DNA of 35,373 nt, from assembly GCA_902477055.1 (NCBI GenBank), contig CABSFY010000009.1, positions 1-35,373 on the forward strand, read 5' to 3'. Below, piece by piece: positions 1 to 7,786 of this stretch; within the stretch, counting starts at the first letter, position 1, and the number at the start of each line of letters is the position of its first letter. Source of the DNA: an uncultured Eubacteriales bacterium. GTDB lineage: Bacteria > Bacillota > Clostridia > Oscillospirales > Oscillospiraceae. Position numbers and translations under genes: made by a program. Under the pieces are notes generated by a model. The model did not search any database and had not been told where the DNA came from. It saw only the letters and a program-made list of their open reading frames with translations.

Positions 1-798
1 ATTGCCGGTATCCAGCTCGGTGAGGGCGTGCTCCACTTCTGCCTTGGTGAACTTGCGGGCCGTCTCAACGCCCCAGCTGGTGAACACCTCATCGGCGTCG
101 TGGTCATGATGATGGTGGTGATGGCCGCAGCAGCAGTGGTCGCCGTGCTCATGATGATGCTCGTGCGCCTCGGCGACCATGGCCGCCAGCTCGTCGTTCA
201 GAGAATTCTGCTTCTGCATGGCATCGAGAATCTGCTTGCCGGTCAGCTCGTCCCACGGGGTTGTAATGATCGCCGCTTCGGGGTTATGCTCACGCAGCAG
301 AGCGACTGCCGCGTCCAGCTTTTCCCGGGAAATACTGCCGGTACGGGAGAGAATGATGGTCGAGGCCGTTTCGATCTGGTTGCAGTAGAACTCGCCGAAG
401 TTTTTCAGATAGACCTTGCACTTCGTTGCATCCGCAACGGTAACAAAGCTGCCCAGCTCTGCCTCGTCCTTTGCCGCTCTCTGCACGGCGGCGATTACGT
501 CGCTGAGCTTACCGACGCCGGACGGCTCGATGAGGATGCGGTCGGGATGATAATCCGCGATGACCTGCGTCAGCGCCTTGCCGAAGTCGCCGACGAGGGA
601 GCAGCAGATGCAGCCGGAGTTCATTTCGTTGACCTGAATGCCCGCCTCCTGCATAAAGCCGCCGTCCACGCCGATCTCGCCGAACTCGTTTTCGATCAGC
701 ACGAGCTTTTCGCCCTGATAGGCCTCGCGGATCATTTTTTTGATGAGCGTCGTCTTGCCGGCGCCGAGAAATCCGGAGTAAATATCAATTTTTGTCAT
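1..798 (-). CDS. CobW/COG0523 family G3E GTPase, probable metallochaperone (partial)
   Basis: The left window edge cuts off the C-terminus; 266 codons are visible. The protein opens with a G3E P-loop (GFLGAGKTT near residues 9-17), followed by ENEFGEIG and the metal-binding motif CICC (near residues 64-67), which marks the CobW/COG0523 family of GTP-dependent metal insertases. Around residues 211-230 there is a His-rich stretch, including six consecutive His and a Cys triplet, typical of members handling Zn, Ni or Co. The next part (VFTSWGVETARKF) begins the CobW C-terminal domain. The start is ATG 798, preceded by AAGGA at good spacing. It diverges from the LTA-synthase-like gene and has its own promoter. 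The metal and client protein cannot be read from sequence; no Zur-like or riboswitch site was recognised. Confidence 0.9.
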   Translation of the reverse strand, partial: MTKIDIYSGFLGAGKTTLIKKMIREAYQGEKLVLIENEFGEIGVDGGFMQEAGIQVNEMNSGCICCSLVGDFGKALTQVIADYHPDRILIEPSGVGKLSDVIAAVQRAAKDEAELGSFVTVADATKCKVYLKNFGEFYCNQIETASTIILSRTGSISREKLDAAVALLREHNPEAAIITTPWDELTGKQILDAMQKQNSLNDELAAMVAEAHEHHHEHGDHCCCGHHHHHHDHDADEVFTSWGVETARKFTKAEVEHALTELDTGN

Positions 799-851
799 TT
801 CAAATGCTTCCTTTCGGCACGATACCAACCGTGCTCTGAATTTTCGCACAT

Positions 852-880
852 ATTATACCACCGTTTTGCAAGCGGTGCAA
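852..880 (-). promoter_or_regulatory. Sigma-A-type promoter for the CobW-family gene
   Basis: On the minus strand TTGCAC (875-880) and a perfect TATAAT (852-857) are separated by 17 bp. They lie about 55 bp upstream of the ATG at 798. Confidence 0.7.
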
Positions 881-908
881 GTGTTTTACGGTTTTCGGCA
901 ATTGGTTA

Positions 909-936
909 TTGCATTTTTTGAAAAAGATGATATACT
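909..936 (+). promoter_or_regulatory. Sigma-A-type promoter for the LTA-synthase-like gene
   Basis: TTGCAT (909-914), a 16-bp spacer, then TATACT (931-936). Transcription would start near 943, leaving a short leader with the Shine-Dalgarno at 956-966. This supports initiation near 971 rather than at the later GTG. Confidence 0.65.
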
Positions 937-970
937 GTAACAAAAAATCCGGTCGAAGGGAGGGAGCAGC

Positions 971-2992
971 ATCAAAGCATCGATTCGCGGCCAATGGTCT
1001 CGGAAGAATTTTCGCACGCTGGCCCGGCTGCTGCTGGCGGCGCTGGTGTTTACCGCCGTGATTGAAATTTTTGCGCGGCGCTCGTTTGACGATACACTGT
1101 GTTTTGTCTTCACACGACCCTTTGCCTTTCTTTACGGGACGCTGATCTTATATTTTTGCCTCTCGCTTTCGCTGCTGACGCGCAAGCGTGTGTTCTGGTT
1201 CTCACTGATCTCGACGGTCTGTATCGGCCTTGCCGCGGCGGACTTCATCCTGCTGACCTACCGCTCCATGCCGCTGACGGCCTCGGATATTCTTCTGATG
1301 GGTTCCGTGCGGGATATTTTTGAAAAATACCTGTCCTATCCCGGCCTTGCGCTTATGATGCTGGCGATCTCCGTCGTAGTCGGCGCAATCATCTATCTCT
1401 GGATGCGGACGGGGAAGGCCGAGAGCATGATAACGCTCGGCGCAGCGAATCTGGTCGTTTGCGGTCTGGCACTGGCCGTGGGCGGTAGCCTGCTGCTGCG
1501 CGGCGGCTATCTGCGCCGGACGGAGGAGTTCGGCAATCTGCCGGAGGCGTATGCCGACAACGGCTTTGTCTACTGCTTTGCCGCCAGCACCGTGACACGC
1601 GGGGTCAAGGTCCCTGAGGTCTATACACCAGACAAGGTGGACGAGATCGTTCAGGTCCGCCGCGAGCTGCCGTCCACCGCTAAGGACACGCCGAATATTG
1701 TCTTTGTCCAGCTCGAATCCTTCTTCGACGCGAACTATATGCAGGCGCTGACCTATGAAAAGAACCCAGTGCCGAATTTTGAGGCGCTGAAGGAAAGCTG
1801 CTCGACCGGCCTGCTCTCCGTCCCGGCCATCGGCGCGGGAACGGCGAACACGGAATTCGAGGTCCTGACGGGGATGAACCTGAACCACTTTGGCGTTGGA
1901 GAGTATCCTTACATGACGATTGTAGGCAGCCGCGCGGCGCAGTCCGTGGCAAGCGTCCTCTCCGACCTTGGCTACGGGACGCACGCGATTCACGACAACA
2001 ACGCTACGTTCTACGACCGGCATCTGGTCTATGCGAACCTCGGCTTTGACAGCTTTACCTCGTTGGAATATATGCAGGACGTAGACTATAACCCGCTCGG
2101 TTGGGCGGAGGATAAGGCGCTCGTCCCTGAGATCGTTGACGCGCTGGATGCAACGAAGGGCCGCGATCTGGTCTTTACCGTTTCCGTGCAGCCGCACGGA
2201 CGCTATCCAAGGGAACCGATTGAGGGTGCGCCGACGCTTGCTGTTTCCGGCATGGATGACCCGGAGCGCGAGGCGGGCTTTTCCTACTATCTGGAGCAGC
2301 TCCGGCAATGCGACGTATTTGTCGGCGAGCTGGTGCAGGCGCTGAAAAACTATCCGGAGCCGGTCGTTGTCGTCTTTTACGGCGATCACCTGCCGAGCTT
2401 TAATATCACAAACGACGAGCTGTCCCACGGCGATATGCAGACGACGGAGTACGTCCTCTGGGCAAACTTCTCCATGCGCAAGCGCGACCGCGATTTGCAG
2501 ACCTATCAGCTTGCTGCCTATGTGATGGAGCGCTGCCATATCTTTGAGGGGACGATTTTCTGTCTGCATCAGAGCTACGATTATGCGGCGGACGATGCCA
2601 CGGAGTATCAGCACGACCTGAAGCTGTTGGAATACGACCTGCTCGACGGTGAGGGCTACGCCGCCGACCGCAAACCGGAGCAGCATCCCATGCGCTTCGG
2701 CGTTCGGGACATCACCCTGACCGGCGCAGCCGAGGAGGACGGGAAGCTGGTGCTTTACGGGGAGAATTTTACCCCGTTCAGCGTAATCTATAAAAATGAC
2801 GAACCGCTGGAAACCGTGCTGACGGACGGCGCGCTCACTGCGGAGGACACGCCGGAAAAGGGCGACCGCTATTATGTTGCGCAGGTTTCCGCTGCCGACC
2901 GGCTGGACATTCTCAGCCGCACAAAGAGCCTGATCTGGCAGGAGAATTGCTATGGAAGAACAGTACACGGAGCTTATCCGGAGCTTCGCTAA
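971..2992 (+). CDS. LTA synthase family membrane sulfatase (LtaS-like)
   Basis: The product resembles lipoteichoic-acid synthases: an N-terminal multi-pass membrane region and an extracellular sulfatase-fold domain that would transfer glycerol-phosphate (or a related group) from phosphatidylglycerol to a cell-surface polymer. Visible sulfatase signatures are PNIVFVQLESFFD (metal-binding Glu), the nucleophile region GAGTANTEFE (the first Thr is the likely catalytic one) and FYGDHLPS near the end of the domain. A C-terminal extension of about 100 residues follows. The start is uncertain. The best Shine-Dalgarno (956-966) points to codon ATC at 971, which would add a basic N-terminus and complete the first membrane helix. 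The first conventional start is GTG at 1046 (648 aa), with a poor ribosome site. The 3' end overlaps the next gene by 41 bp, so the two are co-transcribed. The exact polymer is unknown. Confidence 0.88.
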   Translation: MKASIRGQWSRKNFRTLARLLLAALVFTAVIEIFARRSFDDTLCFVFTRPFAFLYGTLILYFCLSLSLLTRKRVFWFSLISTVCIGLAAADFILLTYRSMPLTASDILLMGSVRDIFEKYLSYPGLALMMLAISVVVGAIIYLWMRTGKAESMITLGAANLVVCGLALAVGGSLLLRGGYLRRTEEFGNLPEAYADNGFVYCFAASTVTRGVKVPEVYTPDKVDEIVQVRRELPSTAKDTPNIVFVQLESFFDANYMQALTYEKNPVPNFEALKESCSTGLLSVPAIGAGTANTEFEVLTGMNLNHFGVGEYPYMTIVGSRAAQSVASVLSDLGYGTHAIHDNNATFYDRHLVYANLGFDSFTSLEYMQDVDYNPLGWAEDKALVPEIVDALDATKGRDLVFTVSVQPHGRYPREPIEGAPTLAVSGMDDPEREAGFSYYLEQLRQCDVFVGELVQALKNYPEPVVVVFYGDHLPSFNITNDELSHGDMQTTEYVLWANFSMRKRDRDLQTYQLAAYVMERCHIFEGTIFCLHQSYDYAADDATEYQHDLKLLEYDLLDGEGYAADRKPEQHPMRFGVRDITLTGAAEEDGKLVLYGENFTPFSVIYKNDEPLETVLTDGALTAEDTPEKGDRYYVAQVSAADRLDILSRTKSLIWQENCYGRTVHGAYPELR

Positions 2993-3362
2993 CGACCGCT
3001 TCGCGACCGAGGCGGCAAAAATTGAGATCGTCGAGGTTCGCGACGGCTATGCGGTCTGTAAAATGCCGCTCACGCCGCTGCATAAAAACAGCCGGGGCGC
3101 ACCGATGGGCGGCGCGATCTTCACGCTTGCCGATTTTGCCTCGTCCGTCGCCGCAAACACACGGGCGGACGAGGGGATAGCGATCATTTCGCTGCAATCG
3201 GATATCCGCTTTCTCGGCACGGCACTAGGGCAGACCCTCCTCGCCACGGCCCGTTGCGTCAAGCACGGCCGGACGACGACGCTCTACACCGTCGAGATCG
3301 CCGACGAGCTGGGAACGCAGGTTGCCTTCGCCACGATGAACGGCTTCAGCGTGAAACGGTAG
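2952..3362 (+). CDS. PaaI-family hotdog-fold thioesterase
   Basis: A 136-residue single hotdog domain, the usual length for PaaI/YdiI-type acyl-CoA thioesterases. The family core reads NSRGAPMGGAIFTLADFA (near residues 46-63); the usual HGG is replaced by MGG while the Asn, Gly and LAD positions are kept. These enzymes hydrolyse acyl- or phenylacetyl-CoA thioesters in the cytoplasm. The start is ATG 2952, preceded by AGGAGA inside the end of the LTA-synthase-like gene. The next operon contains phenylacetate-CoA ligase, so aryl-CoA is a plausible substrate, but a T-box and promoter separate the units and that link is inference. Confidence 0.85.
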   Translation: MEEQYTELIRSFANDRFATEAAKIEIVEVRDGYAVCKMPLTPLHKNSRGAPMGGAIFTLADFASSVAANTRADEGIAIISLQSDIRFLGTALGQTLLATARCVKHGRTTTLYTVEIADELGTQVAFATMNGFSVKR

Positions 3363-3371
3363 AAAAAGCTA

Positions 3372-3400
3372 TTGACTTTTGTGATTGAAAGTGCTAAAGT
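3372..3400 (+). promoter_or_regulatory. Promoter of the T-box leader and IOR operon
   Basis: TTGACT (3372-3377), a 17-bp spacer and TAAAGT (3395-3400). It sits just upstream of the T-box, predicting transcription from about 3407. Confidence 0.6.
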
Positions 3401-3406
3401 ATCTCC

Positions 3407-3649
3407 AATACCATAACGCAATGACGAAACCAAGTAACGCCTCGTAAACGTCCTCAGAGAGCTGCCGTCCGGTGCAAGGCAGCGGCGCCCGACGCGCGAA
3501 TTCCTTTCCGAGCGGCTTTCCCGAACCGGGAGTAGGGAAAGACGGCCGCGCCCGTTATCGCGCTGGACGCACCCGCGTCCGCTGAGCACCAATAGAGGTG
3601 GTACCACGGGAGCTTCTCGTCCTCTGCAAAAATGCAGAGGACGTTTTTT
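3407..3649 (+). promoter_or_regulatory. T-box riboswitch, specifier reads UUC (tRNA-Phe)
   Basis: The leader shows T-box landmarks in order: the 5' S-turn AGTAA (3433-3437), AGAGAG (3456-3461), the distal Stem I loop GGTGCAA (3471-3477), GAA (3498-3500) directly followed by TTC (3501-3503), and the conserved T-box core AGAGGTGGTACCACGGG (3594-3610), then an intrinsic terminator. In known T-boxes the specifier codon directly follows the GAA of the loop-E motif, so TTC (phenylalanine) is the expected specifier; this is inference from alignment by eye. Uncharged tRNA-Phe would stabilise the antiterminator (AGAGG pairing with CCTCT at 3621-3625) and turn on the downstream operon. Confidence 0.88.
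3618..3649 (+). terminator. T-box regulated intrinsic terminator
   Basis: A perfect 11-bp stem (3618-3628 with 3633-3643), a four-base loop and six T residues (3644-3649). Its 5' arm is shared with the antiterminator, as expected for a T-box switch. Confidence 0.92.
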
Positions 3650-3714
3650 ATATTTACTTTCGGCGAAAAAATGATATAATATTCAGAAAGTGTACCAATG
3701 AGTGAGGTCTTGTT

Positions 3715-5445
3715 ATGAAGCAACTGATGTTAGGCAACGAAGCCGCGGCTCGCGGTCTGTATGAGGCCGGGTGCTGCTTTGTTTCCAGCTATCCCGGCAC
3801 GCCCAGCACGGAGATCACGGAATATGCGGCGAAATTTCCGGAAATTTATGCAGAATGGGCGCCGAATGAGAAGGTCGCCATGGAGGCCGCGTTCGGCGCA
3901 GCCCTCGCAGGCAAGCGCAGCTTCTGCGGCATGAAGCACGTCGGCCTGAACGTTGCGGCAGACCCCCTGTTTACAATTTCCTATACCGGTATCAACGCCG
4001 GTATGGTCATCGGCGTGGCCGACGACGCGGGAATGCACAGCTCCCAGAACGAGCAGGACTCCCGCCACTACGCCAAAGCCGCCAAGATACCGATGCTTGA
4101 ACCGTCAGATTCGGCCGAGGCGCTGGAATTTGTCAAACTTGCCTATGAGCTGTCCGAGCGCTTTGATACACCGGTGCTGCTGAAAATGTGTACCCGCGTT
4201 GCGCACTCGCAAAGCATCGTCGAGCCGAAGCCGCGCATTGAGGCCTCCGCAAAGCCCTATGTAAAAAATCCTCAGAAGTACATCATGATGCCCGCCTATG
4301 CGAAAAAGCGCCATCCGGTTGTCGAGCAGCGTTTCAAGGCGCTCACGCTCTATGCCGACACGGCTCCCTGCAACCGCTGGGAACGCGGCAGTGACCGCCG
4401 GCTCGGCATCATCACCTCCAGCACCAGCTATCAATACGTCCGCGAGGTTTGCGGCAGCGAGGTCAGTGTTCTGAAGCTCGGCATGATCTGGCCGATGCCC
4501 GTGGGGCTGCTGCGCGAATTTGCCGAGTCCGTCGAGCGGGTCGTCGTTGTTGAGGAATTGGATGGATTTATCGAAGGCTTCTGCCGCAATATCGGTATCG
4601 AAGTTGTCGGAAAGCAGTATTTTTCCAACATTGGCGAGCTGTCGCAAAACAAGGTTGCCGCCGGTCTGGGGCTGGAAGTACCGGCGGGGAAAGCGCTCGA
4701 CGAGGCCATCCCGGCCCGTCCGCCGGTGATGTGCGCCGGCTGTCCGCACCGTGGACTTTATTATATTCTCTCCAAGCTGAAGCTGACCGTCATCGGCGAT
4801 ATTGGCTGCTATACCCTTGGCGCTGTCGCACCTCTGAACGCCGTAGACAGCGTGATCTGTATGGGCGCGTCCGTTTCCGGAATTCATGGCTTCCACAAGG
4901 CCGGAGGCAACATGGAGGGGAAAACCGTCGCTGTCATCGGCGATTCCACGTTCATGCACTCCGGCATGACCGGCCTCGTAAATATCGCGTATAACGATTC
5001 CAATAGTACCGTTATCATTCTTGATAACTCCATCACCGGCATGACCGGCCACCAGCAGAACCCAACGACCGGCTTTAATCTCAAGGGCGATCCGGCGGCA
5101 AAGGTCGATCTGGAAGCGCTGTGCCATGCGCTCGGCATCCGGCGCGTGCGCGTCGTCGACCCGTATGATCTCGCGCAGTGCGAAACGGCGATCCGCGAGG
5201 AGCTGGCCGCCGACGAGGCCTCGGTCATCATTTCGCGCCGTCCTTGTGCGCTTTTGAAATATGTCAAGCACAAAACGCCGCTGTCGGTCGATGCAGAAAA
5301 ATGTGTCGGCTGCAAAATGTGTATGAAAATCGGCTGCCCCGCAATCAGCATTGCGGACGGCAAGGCGACGATCGACGCGACGCTTTGCACCGGCTGCGGC
5401 GTTTGCAGCCAGCTTTGTAAGCGCGGCGCATTGCAGGAGGGCTGA
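3715..5445 (+). CDS. iorA: Indolepyruvate ferredoxin oxidoreductase, alpha subunit
   Basis: At 576 residues this matches the TPP-containing large subunit of aryl-pyruvate:ferredoxin oxidoreductase. It interconverts indolepyruvate, phenylpyruvate or hydroxyphenylpyruvate with the aryl-acetyl-CoA, using ferredoxin. The N-terminal region contains SSYPGTPSTEI and the WAPNEKVAMEAAFGA pyruvate-binding/TPP motif. The central region has MCAGCPHRGLYY and a TPP-binding GDSTFMHSG. The C-terminus carries two [4Fe-4S] clusters (CVGCKMCMKIGCP and CTGCGVCSQLC). The start is ATG 3715 behind GTGAGGT. It is the first gene of a five-gene operon behind the Phe-type T-box. The enzyme is reversible; the regulation and the neighbouring ligase and aminotransferase suggest the carboxylating, biosynthetic direction. 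Confidence 0.95.
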   Translation: MKQLMLGNEAAARGLYEAGCCFVSSYPGTPSTEITEYAAKFPEIYAEWAPNEKVAMEAAFGAALAGKRSFCGMKHVGLNVAADPLFTISYTGINAGMVIGVADDAGMHSSQNEQDSRHYAKAAKIPMLEPSDSAEALEFVKLAYELSERFDTPVLLKMCTRVAHSQSIVEPKPRIEASAKPYVKNPQKYIMMPAYAKKRHPVVEQRFKALTLYADTAPCNRWERGSDRRLGIITSSTSYQYVREVCGSEVSVLKLGMIWPMPVGLLREFAESVERVVVVEELDGFIEGFCRNIGIEVVGKQYFSNIGELSQNKVAAGLGLEVPAGKALDEAIPARPPVMCAGCPHRGLYYILSKLKLTVIGDIGCYTLGAVAPLNAVDSVICMGASVSGIHGFHKAGGNMEGKTVAVIGDSTFMHSGMTGLVNIAYNDSNSTVIILDNSITGMTGHQQNPTTGFNLKGDPAAKVDLEALCHALGIRRVRVVDPYDLAQCETAIREELAADEASVIISRRPCALLKYVKHKTPLSVDAEKCVGCKMCMKIGCPAISIADGKATIDATLCTGCGVCSQLCKRGALQEG

Positions 5446-5447
5446 AC

Positions 5448-6020
5448 ATGAGAACAAAAAATATCATGATCGTCGGTGTCGGCGGGCAGGGAAGTCTGCT
5501 GACCAGCAAGCTGCTCGGCAAGCTCCTGCTGACCGAGGGCTACGACGTGAAGGTTTCCGAGGTCCACGGCATGAGCCAGCGCGGCGGCAGCGTCGTGACC
5601 TACGTCCGCTACGGCGAACACGTCTTTTCCCCTGTCATCGACGAGGGCGAGGCGGACGCGATCGTTTCCTTCGAGCTACTGGAGGCGGCGCGATGGACGA
5701 AATTCCTTCGTCCCGGCGGCAAGATCGTAACAAACACGCAGCAGATCAACCCCATGCCCGTCATCACCGGCGCGGCGGCCTATCCGAGCGATCTGGTCCA
5801 GAAAATGCGGGACACAGGCTTTGACGTGGACGCGATCGATGCGCTGGCGCTGGCGCAGGAGGCCGGGAGTGCCAAGGCCGTCAACCTTGTCCTGATGGGC
5901 CGTCTGTCGCGCTACTTTGACTTCACGCAGGAACAGTGGATGCAGGCCATCGAGGTCAGCGTTCCGGAAAAGTACGTAGACTTGAACAAAAAAGCATTTC
6001 TTTTGGGGGCAGAGGCATAG
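5448..6020 (+). CDS. iorB: Indolepyruvate ferredoxin oxidoreductase, beta subunit
   Basis: The 190-residue gamma-type domain subunit that pairs with IorA. The N-terminus IMIVGVGGQGSLLTSKLLG is the family's glycine-rich motif, followed by EVHGMSQRGGSVVTYVRYG, which is diagnostic for IorB and related 2-oxoacid oxidoreductase gamma domains. It starts two bases after the iorA stop, with AGGAGG overlapping the end of iorA, so the subunits are translationally coupled. The length is normal and nothing is missing. Confidence 0.95.
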   Translation: MRTKNIMIVGVGGQGSLLTSKLLGKLLLTEGYDVKVSEVHGMSQRGGSVVTYVRYGEHVFSPVIDEGEADAIVSFELLEAARWTKFLRPGGKIVTNTQQINPMPVITGAAAYPSDLVQKMRDTGFDVDAIDALALAQEAGSAKAVNLVLMGRLSRYFDFTQEQWMQAIEVSVPEKYVDLNKKAFLLGAEA

Positions 6021-6023
6021 CAT

Positions 6024-7331
6024 ATGGCATATTTTCAACCGGAAATCGAAACCGCGCCGCGTGAAAAAATTGTCGCGCTGCAAAACGAACGCCTGGTAAA
6101 AACCGTCCGACGCGTCTATGAGAACGTCCCGTTCTATCGCGAAAAAATGGTCGCCGCCGGTGTCACGCCGGACGATATCCGCAGCATCGCCGATCTGCAC
6201 AGGCTGCCCTTCAGCTATAAGAAGGATCTGCGCGACACCTACCCGTTTGGCCTGTTTGCTGTACCAATGAAGGACGTGGTTCGTCTGCACGCGTCGAGCG
6301 GCACGACCGGCAAGCAGATCGTCGTCGGCTACACGAAAAACGACATGGAGCTTTGGGCCGACTGCTTTGCCCGAGCACTGACCGCCGCCGGGGCAACAGA
6401 GGAGGATATCGTCCACGTTTCCTACGGCTACGGCCTGTTCACCGGCGGTCTTGGTGCGGACGGCGGCGCGATGCGCATCGGTGCAACGGCGGTACCGGTT
6501 TCCACGGGCAACACCCAACGCCAGCTTACGATCATGCGTGATTTCGCCTCGACCGTCCTATGCTGCACACCGTCTTACGCGCTGCATATCGCAGAGGTTC
6601 TGGAGGAAAGCGGCCTGTCGAAGAACGATCTCAAGCTCAAGGCCGGCATCTTCGGCGCGGAGCCGTGGACCAACGAAATGCGCCGCCAGATTGAGGATAA
6701 GCTCGGCATCAAGGCGTATGATATTTACGGTCTGACCGAGGTCCTCGGCCCCGGCGTCGCCTTCGAGTGCGGGGAGCAGACCGGAATGCACATCAATGAG
6801 GACCATTTCATCGTCGAGGTTATCGACCCGGACACCGGAGAGGTCCTGCCTGACGGGACGCAGGGCGAGCTGGTCTTTTCCTGCATCACGAAGGAGGCAT
6901 TTCCGATTCTTCGCTACCGGACACGCGACATCGGCGTGATCCATCGCGGCAAATGCGCCTGCGGCCGGACGCTTGTGAAAATGACGAAGCCGCGCGGCCG
7001 GACGGACGATATGCTCATCATTCGCGGCGTCAACGTTTTCCCGTCGCAGATCGAAACGGTCCTGCTCGACCGTGGCTACACCGCAAATTATCAGATCGTC
7101 GTGGACCGTGATCATAACTTCGACAGCATTGAGGTGCAGGTCGAAATCAGCAGCGAGGTGTTCTCCGACACCGTGCGCGGCCTCTCCCGGCGGGCAAAGG
7201 AGCTGTCCGATGCGCTCAAGAGTCTGCTCGGTGTGAACGCAAAGGTCACGCTGCTCGAGCCGAACTCCATCCCGCGCTCGGAGGGCAAGGCTGTCCGCGT
7301 CATCGATAAGCGCCAATTGATTGATCGATAA
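6024..7331 (+). CDS. paaK: Phenylacetate-CoA ligase
   Basis: The 435-residue product matches the ANL-superfamily arylacetate-CoA ligase family, which converts phenylacetate (or indoleacetate), CoA and ATP to the CoA ester via an acyl-adenylate. Visible motifs are the phosphate-binding loop [16 protein letters not shown] (near residue 90), [18 protein letters not shown] (adenine and metal binding), the YRTRDIG hinge region and the C-terminal [20 protein letters not shown], typical of PaaK. It starts three bases after iorB. With IOR this makes a module: acid to acyl-CoA to 2-oxoacid in the anabolic direction, or the reverse with ATP gain. The acid specificity is not decidable from sequence; the Phe T-box favours phenylacetate. 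Confidence 0.93.
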   Translation: MAYFQPEIETAPREKIVALQNERLVKTVRRVYENVPFYREKMVAAGVTPDDIRSIADLHRLPFSYKKDLRDTYPFGLFAVPMKDVVRLHASSGTTGKQIVVGYTKNDMELWADCFARALTAAGATEEDIVHVSYGYGLFTGGLGADGGAMRIGATAVPVSTGNTQRQLTIMRDFASTVLCCTPSYALHIAEVLEESGLSKNDLKLKAGIFGAEPWTNEMRRQIEDKLGIKAYDIYGLTEVLGPGVAFECGEQTGMHINEDHFIVEVIDPDTGEVLPDGTQGELVFSCITKEAFPILRYRTRDIGVIHRGKCACGRTLVKMTKPRGRTDDMLIIRGVNVFPSQIETVLLDRGYTANYQIVVDRDHNFDSIEVQVEISSEVFSDTVRGLSRRAKELSDALKSLLGVNAKVTLLEPNSIPRSEGKAVRVIDKRQLIDR

Positions 7332-7344
7332 AGGAGGAAGCAAA

Positions 7345-7773
7345 ATGGTACAGCAATTATCCGTGTTTCTTCAAAACAAATCCGGCAAAATCGCCGCAAT
7401 CACCGACACACTGGCCCATGCGGAGATCGATATCCGCGCCCTGTCCATCGCCGACACGACGGATTTCGGCATCCTGCGGATGCTGGTAAGCGATACCGAG
7501 AAGGCAAAACGTGTGCTTTCCGGCCAGAGCTGCATCGTCAGCGTCAACGAAGTCGTCGTCGTTGCCGTTCCGGACGTGCCGGGCGGGCTGGCGCGGATAC
7601 TTTCTCTGATGGCGCATAACGGAATCGATATCGAATATATGTACTCCCTCATTGAACGCAGCGCGAAGGATGCCTATATGGTGTTCCGCGTTTCGGATGA
7701 GGAAAAGCTGCTGGCTCTGCTGGGCGGCAACGGGCTGCACGCCGTCCCGCCGCACGCGCTGGGCTTACACTAA
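7345..7773 (+). CDS. Tandem ACT-domain protein
   Basis: The 142 residues consist almost entirely of two ACT domains. The first covers about residues 1-68 (VFLQNKSGKIAAITDTLAHAEIDIRAL) and the second about 70-138 (AVPDVPGGLARILSLMAHNGIDIEYMY). ACT domains bind amino acids and regulate enzymes or transcription. The start is ATG 7345 with AAAGGAGG directly upstream; an in-frame TTG at 7321 would overlap paaK. Such proteins often accompany paaK/ior genes in anaerobes. The likely ligand here is an aromatic amino acid, and the likely role is allosteric control of the ligase or oxidoreductase; both are inference. Confidence 0.9.
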   Translation: MVQQLSVFLQNKSGKIAAITDTLAHAEIDIRALSIADTTDFGILRMLVSDTEKAKRVLSGQSCIVSVNEVVVVAVPDVPGGLARILSLMAHNGIDIEYMYSLIERSAKDAYMVFRVSDEEKLLALLGGNGLHAVPPHALGLH

Positions 7774-7786
7774 GGAGGTGCCTGAT

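Noticed and set aside
1202..2968. Long open frame antisense to the LTA-synthase-like gene
   Set aside because: It mirrors the real gene in a GC-rich codon context, has no ribosome site and no recognisable domain, while the plus strand shows a clear sulfatase.
3498..3503. Alternative specifier readings in the T-box (AAT, ATT)
   Set aside because: The codon directly following GAA is the usual specifier position, giving TTC, which also agrees with the downstream genes.
3653..3680. Second promoter between the T-box terminator and iorA (TTTACT, 16 bp, TATAAT)
   Set aside because: The -10 is perfect but such a promoter would bypass the T-box; the -35 is moderate and AT-rich context makes it uncertain, so it is not listed as a feature.
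4105..5457. Long open frame antisense to iorA
   Set aside because: The plus strand encodes an unmistakable IorA with two Fe-S motifs; the antisense frame has no family signature.
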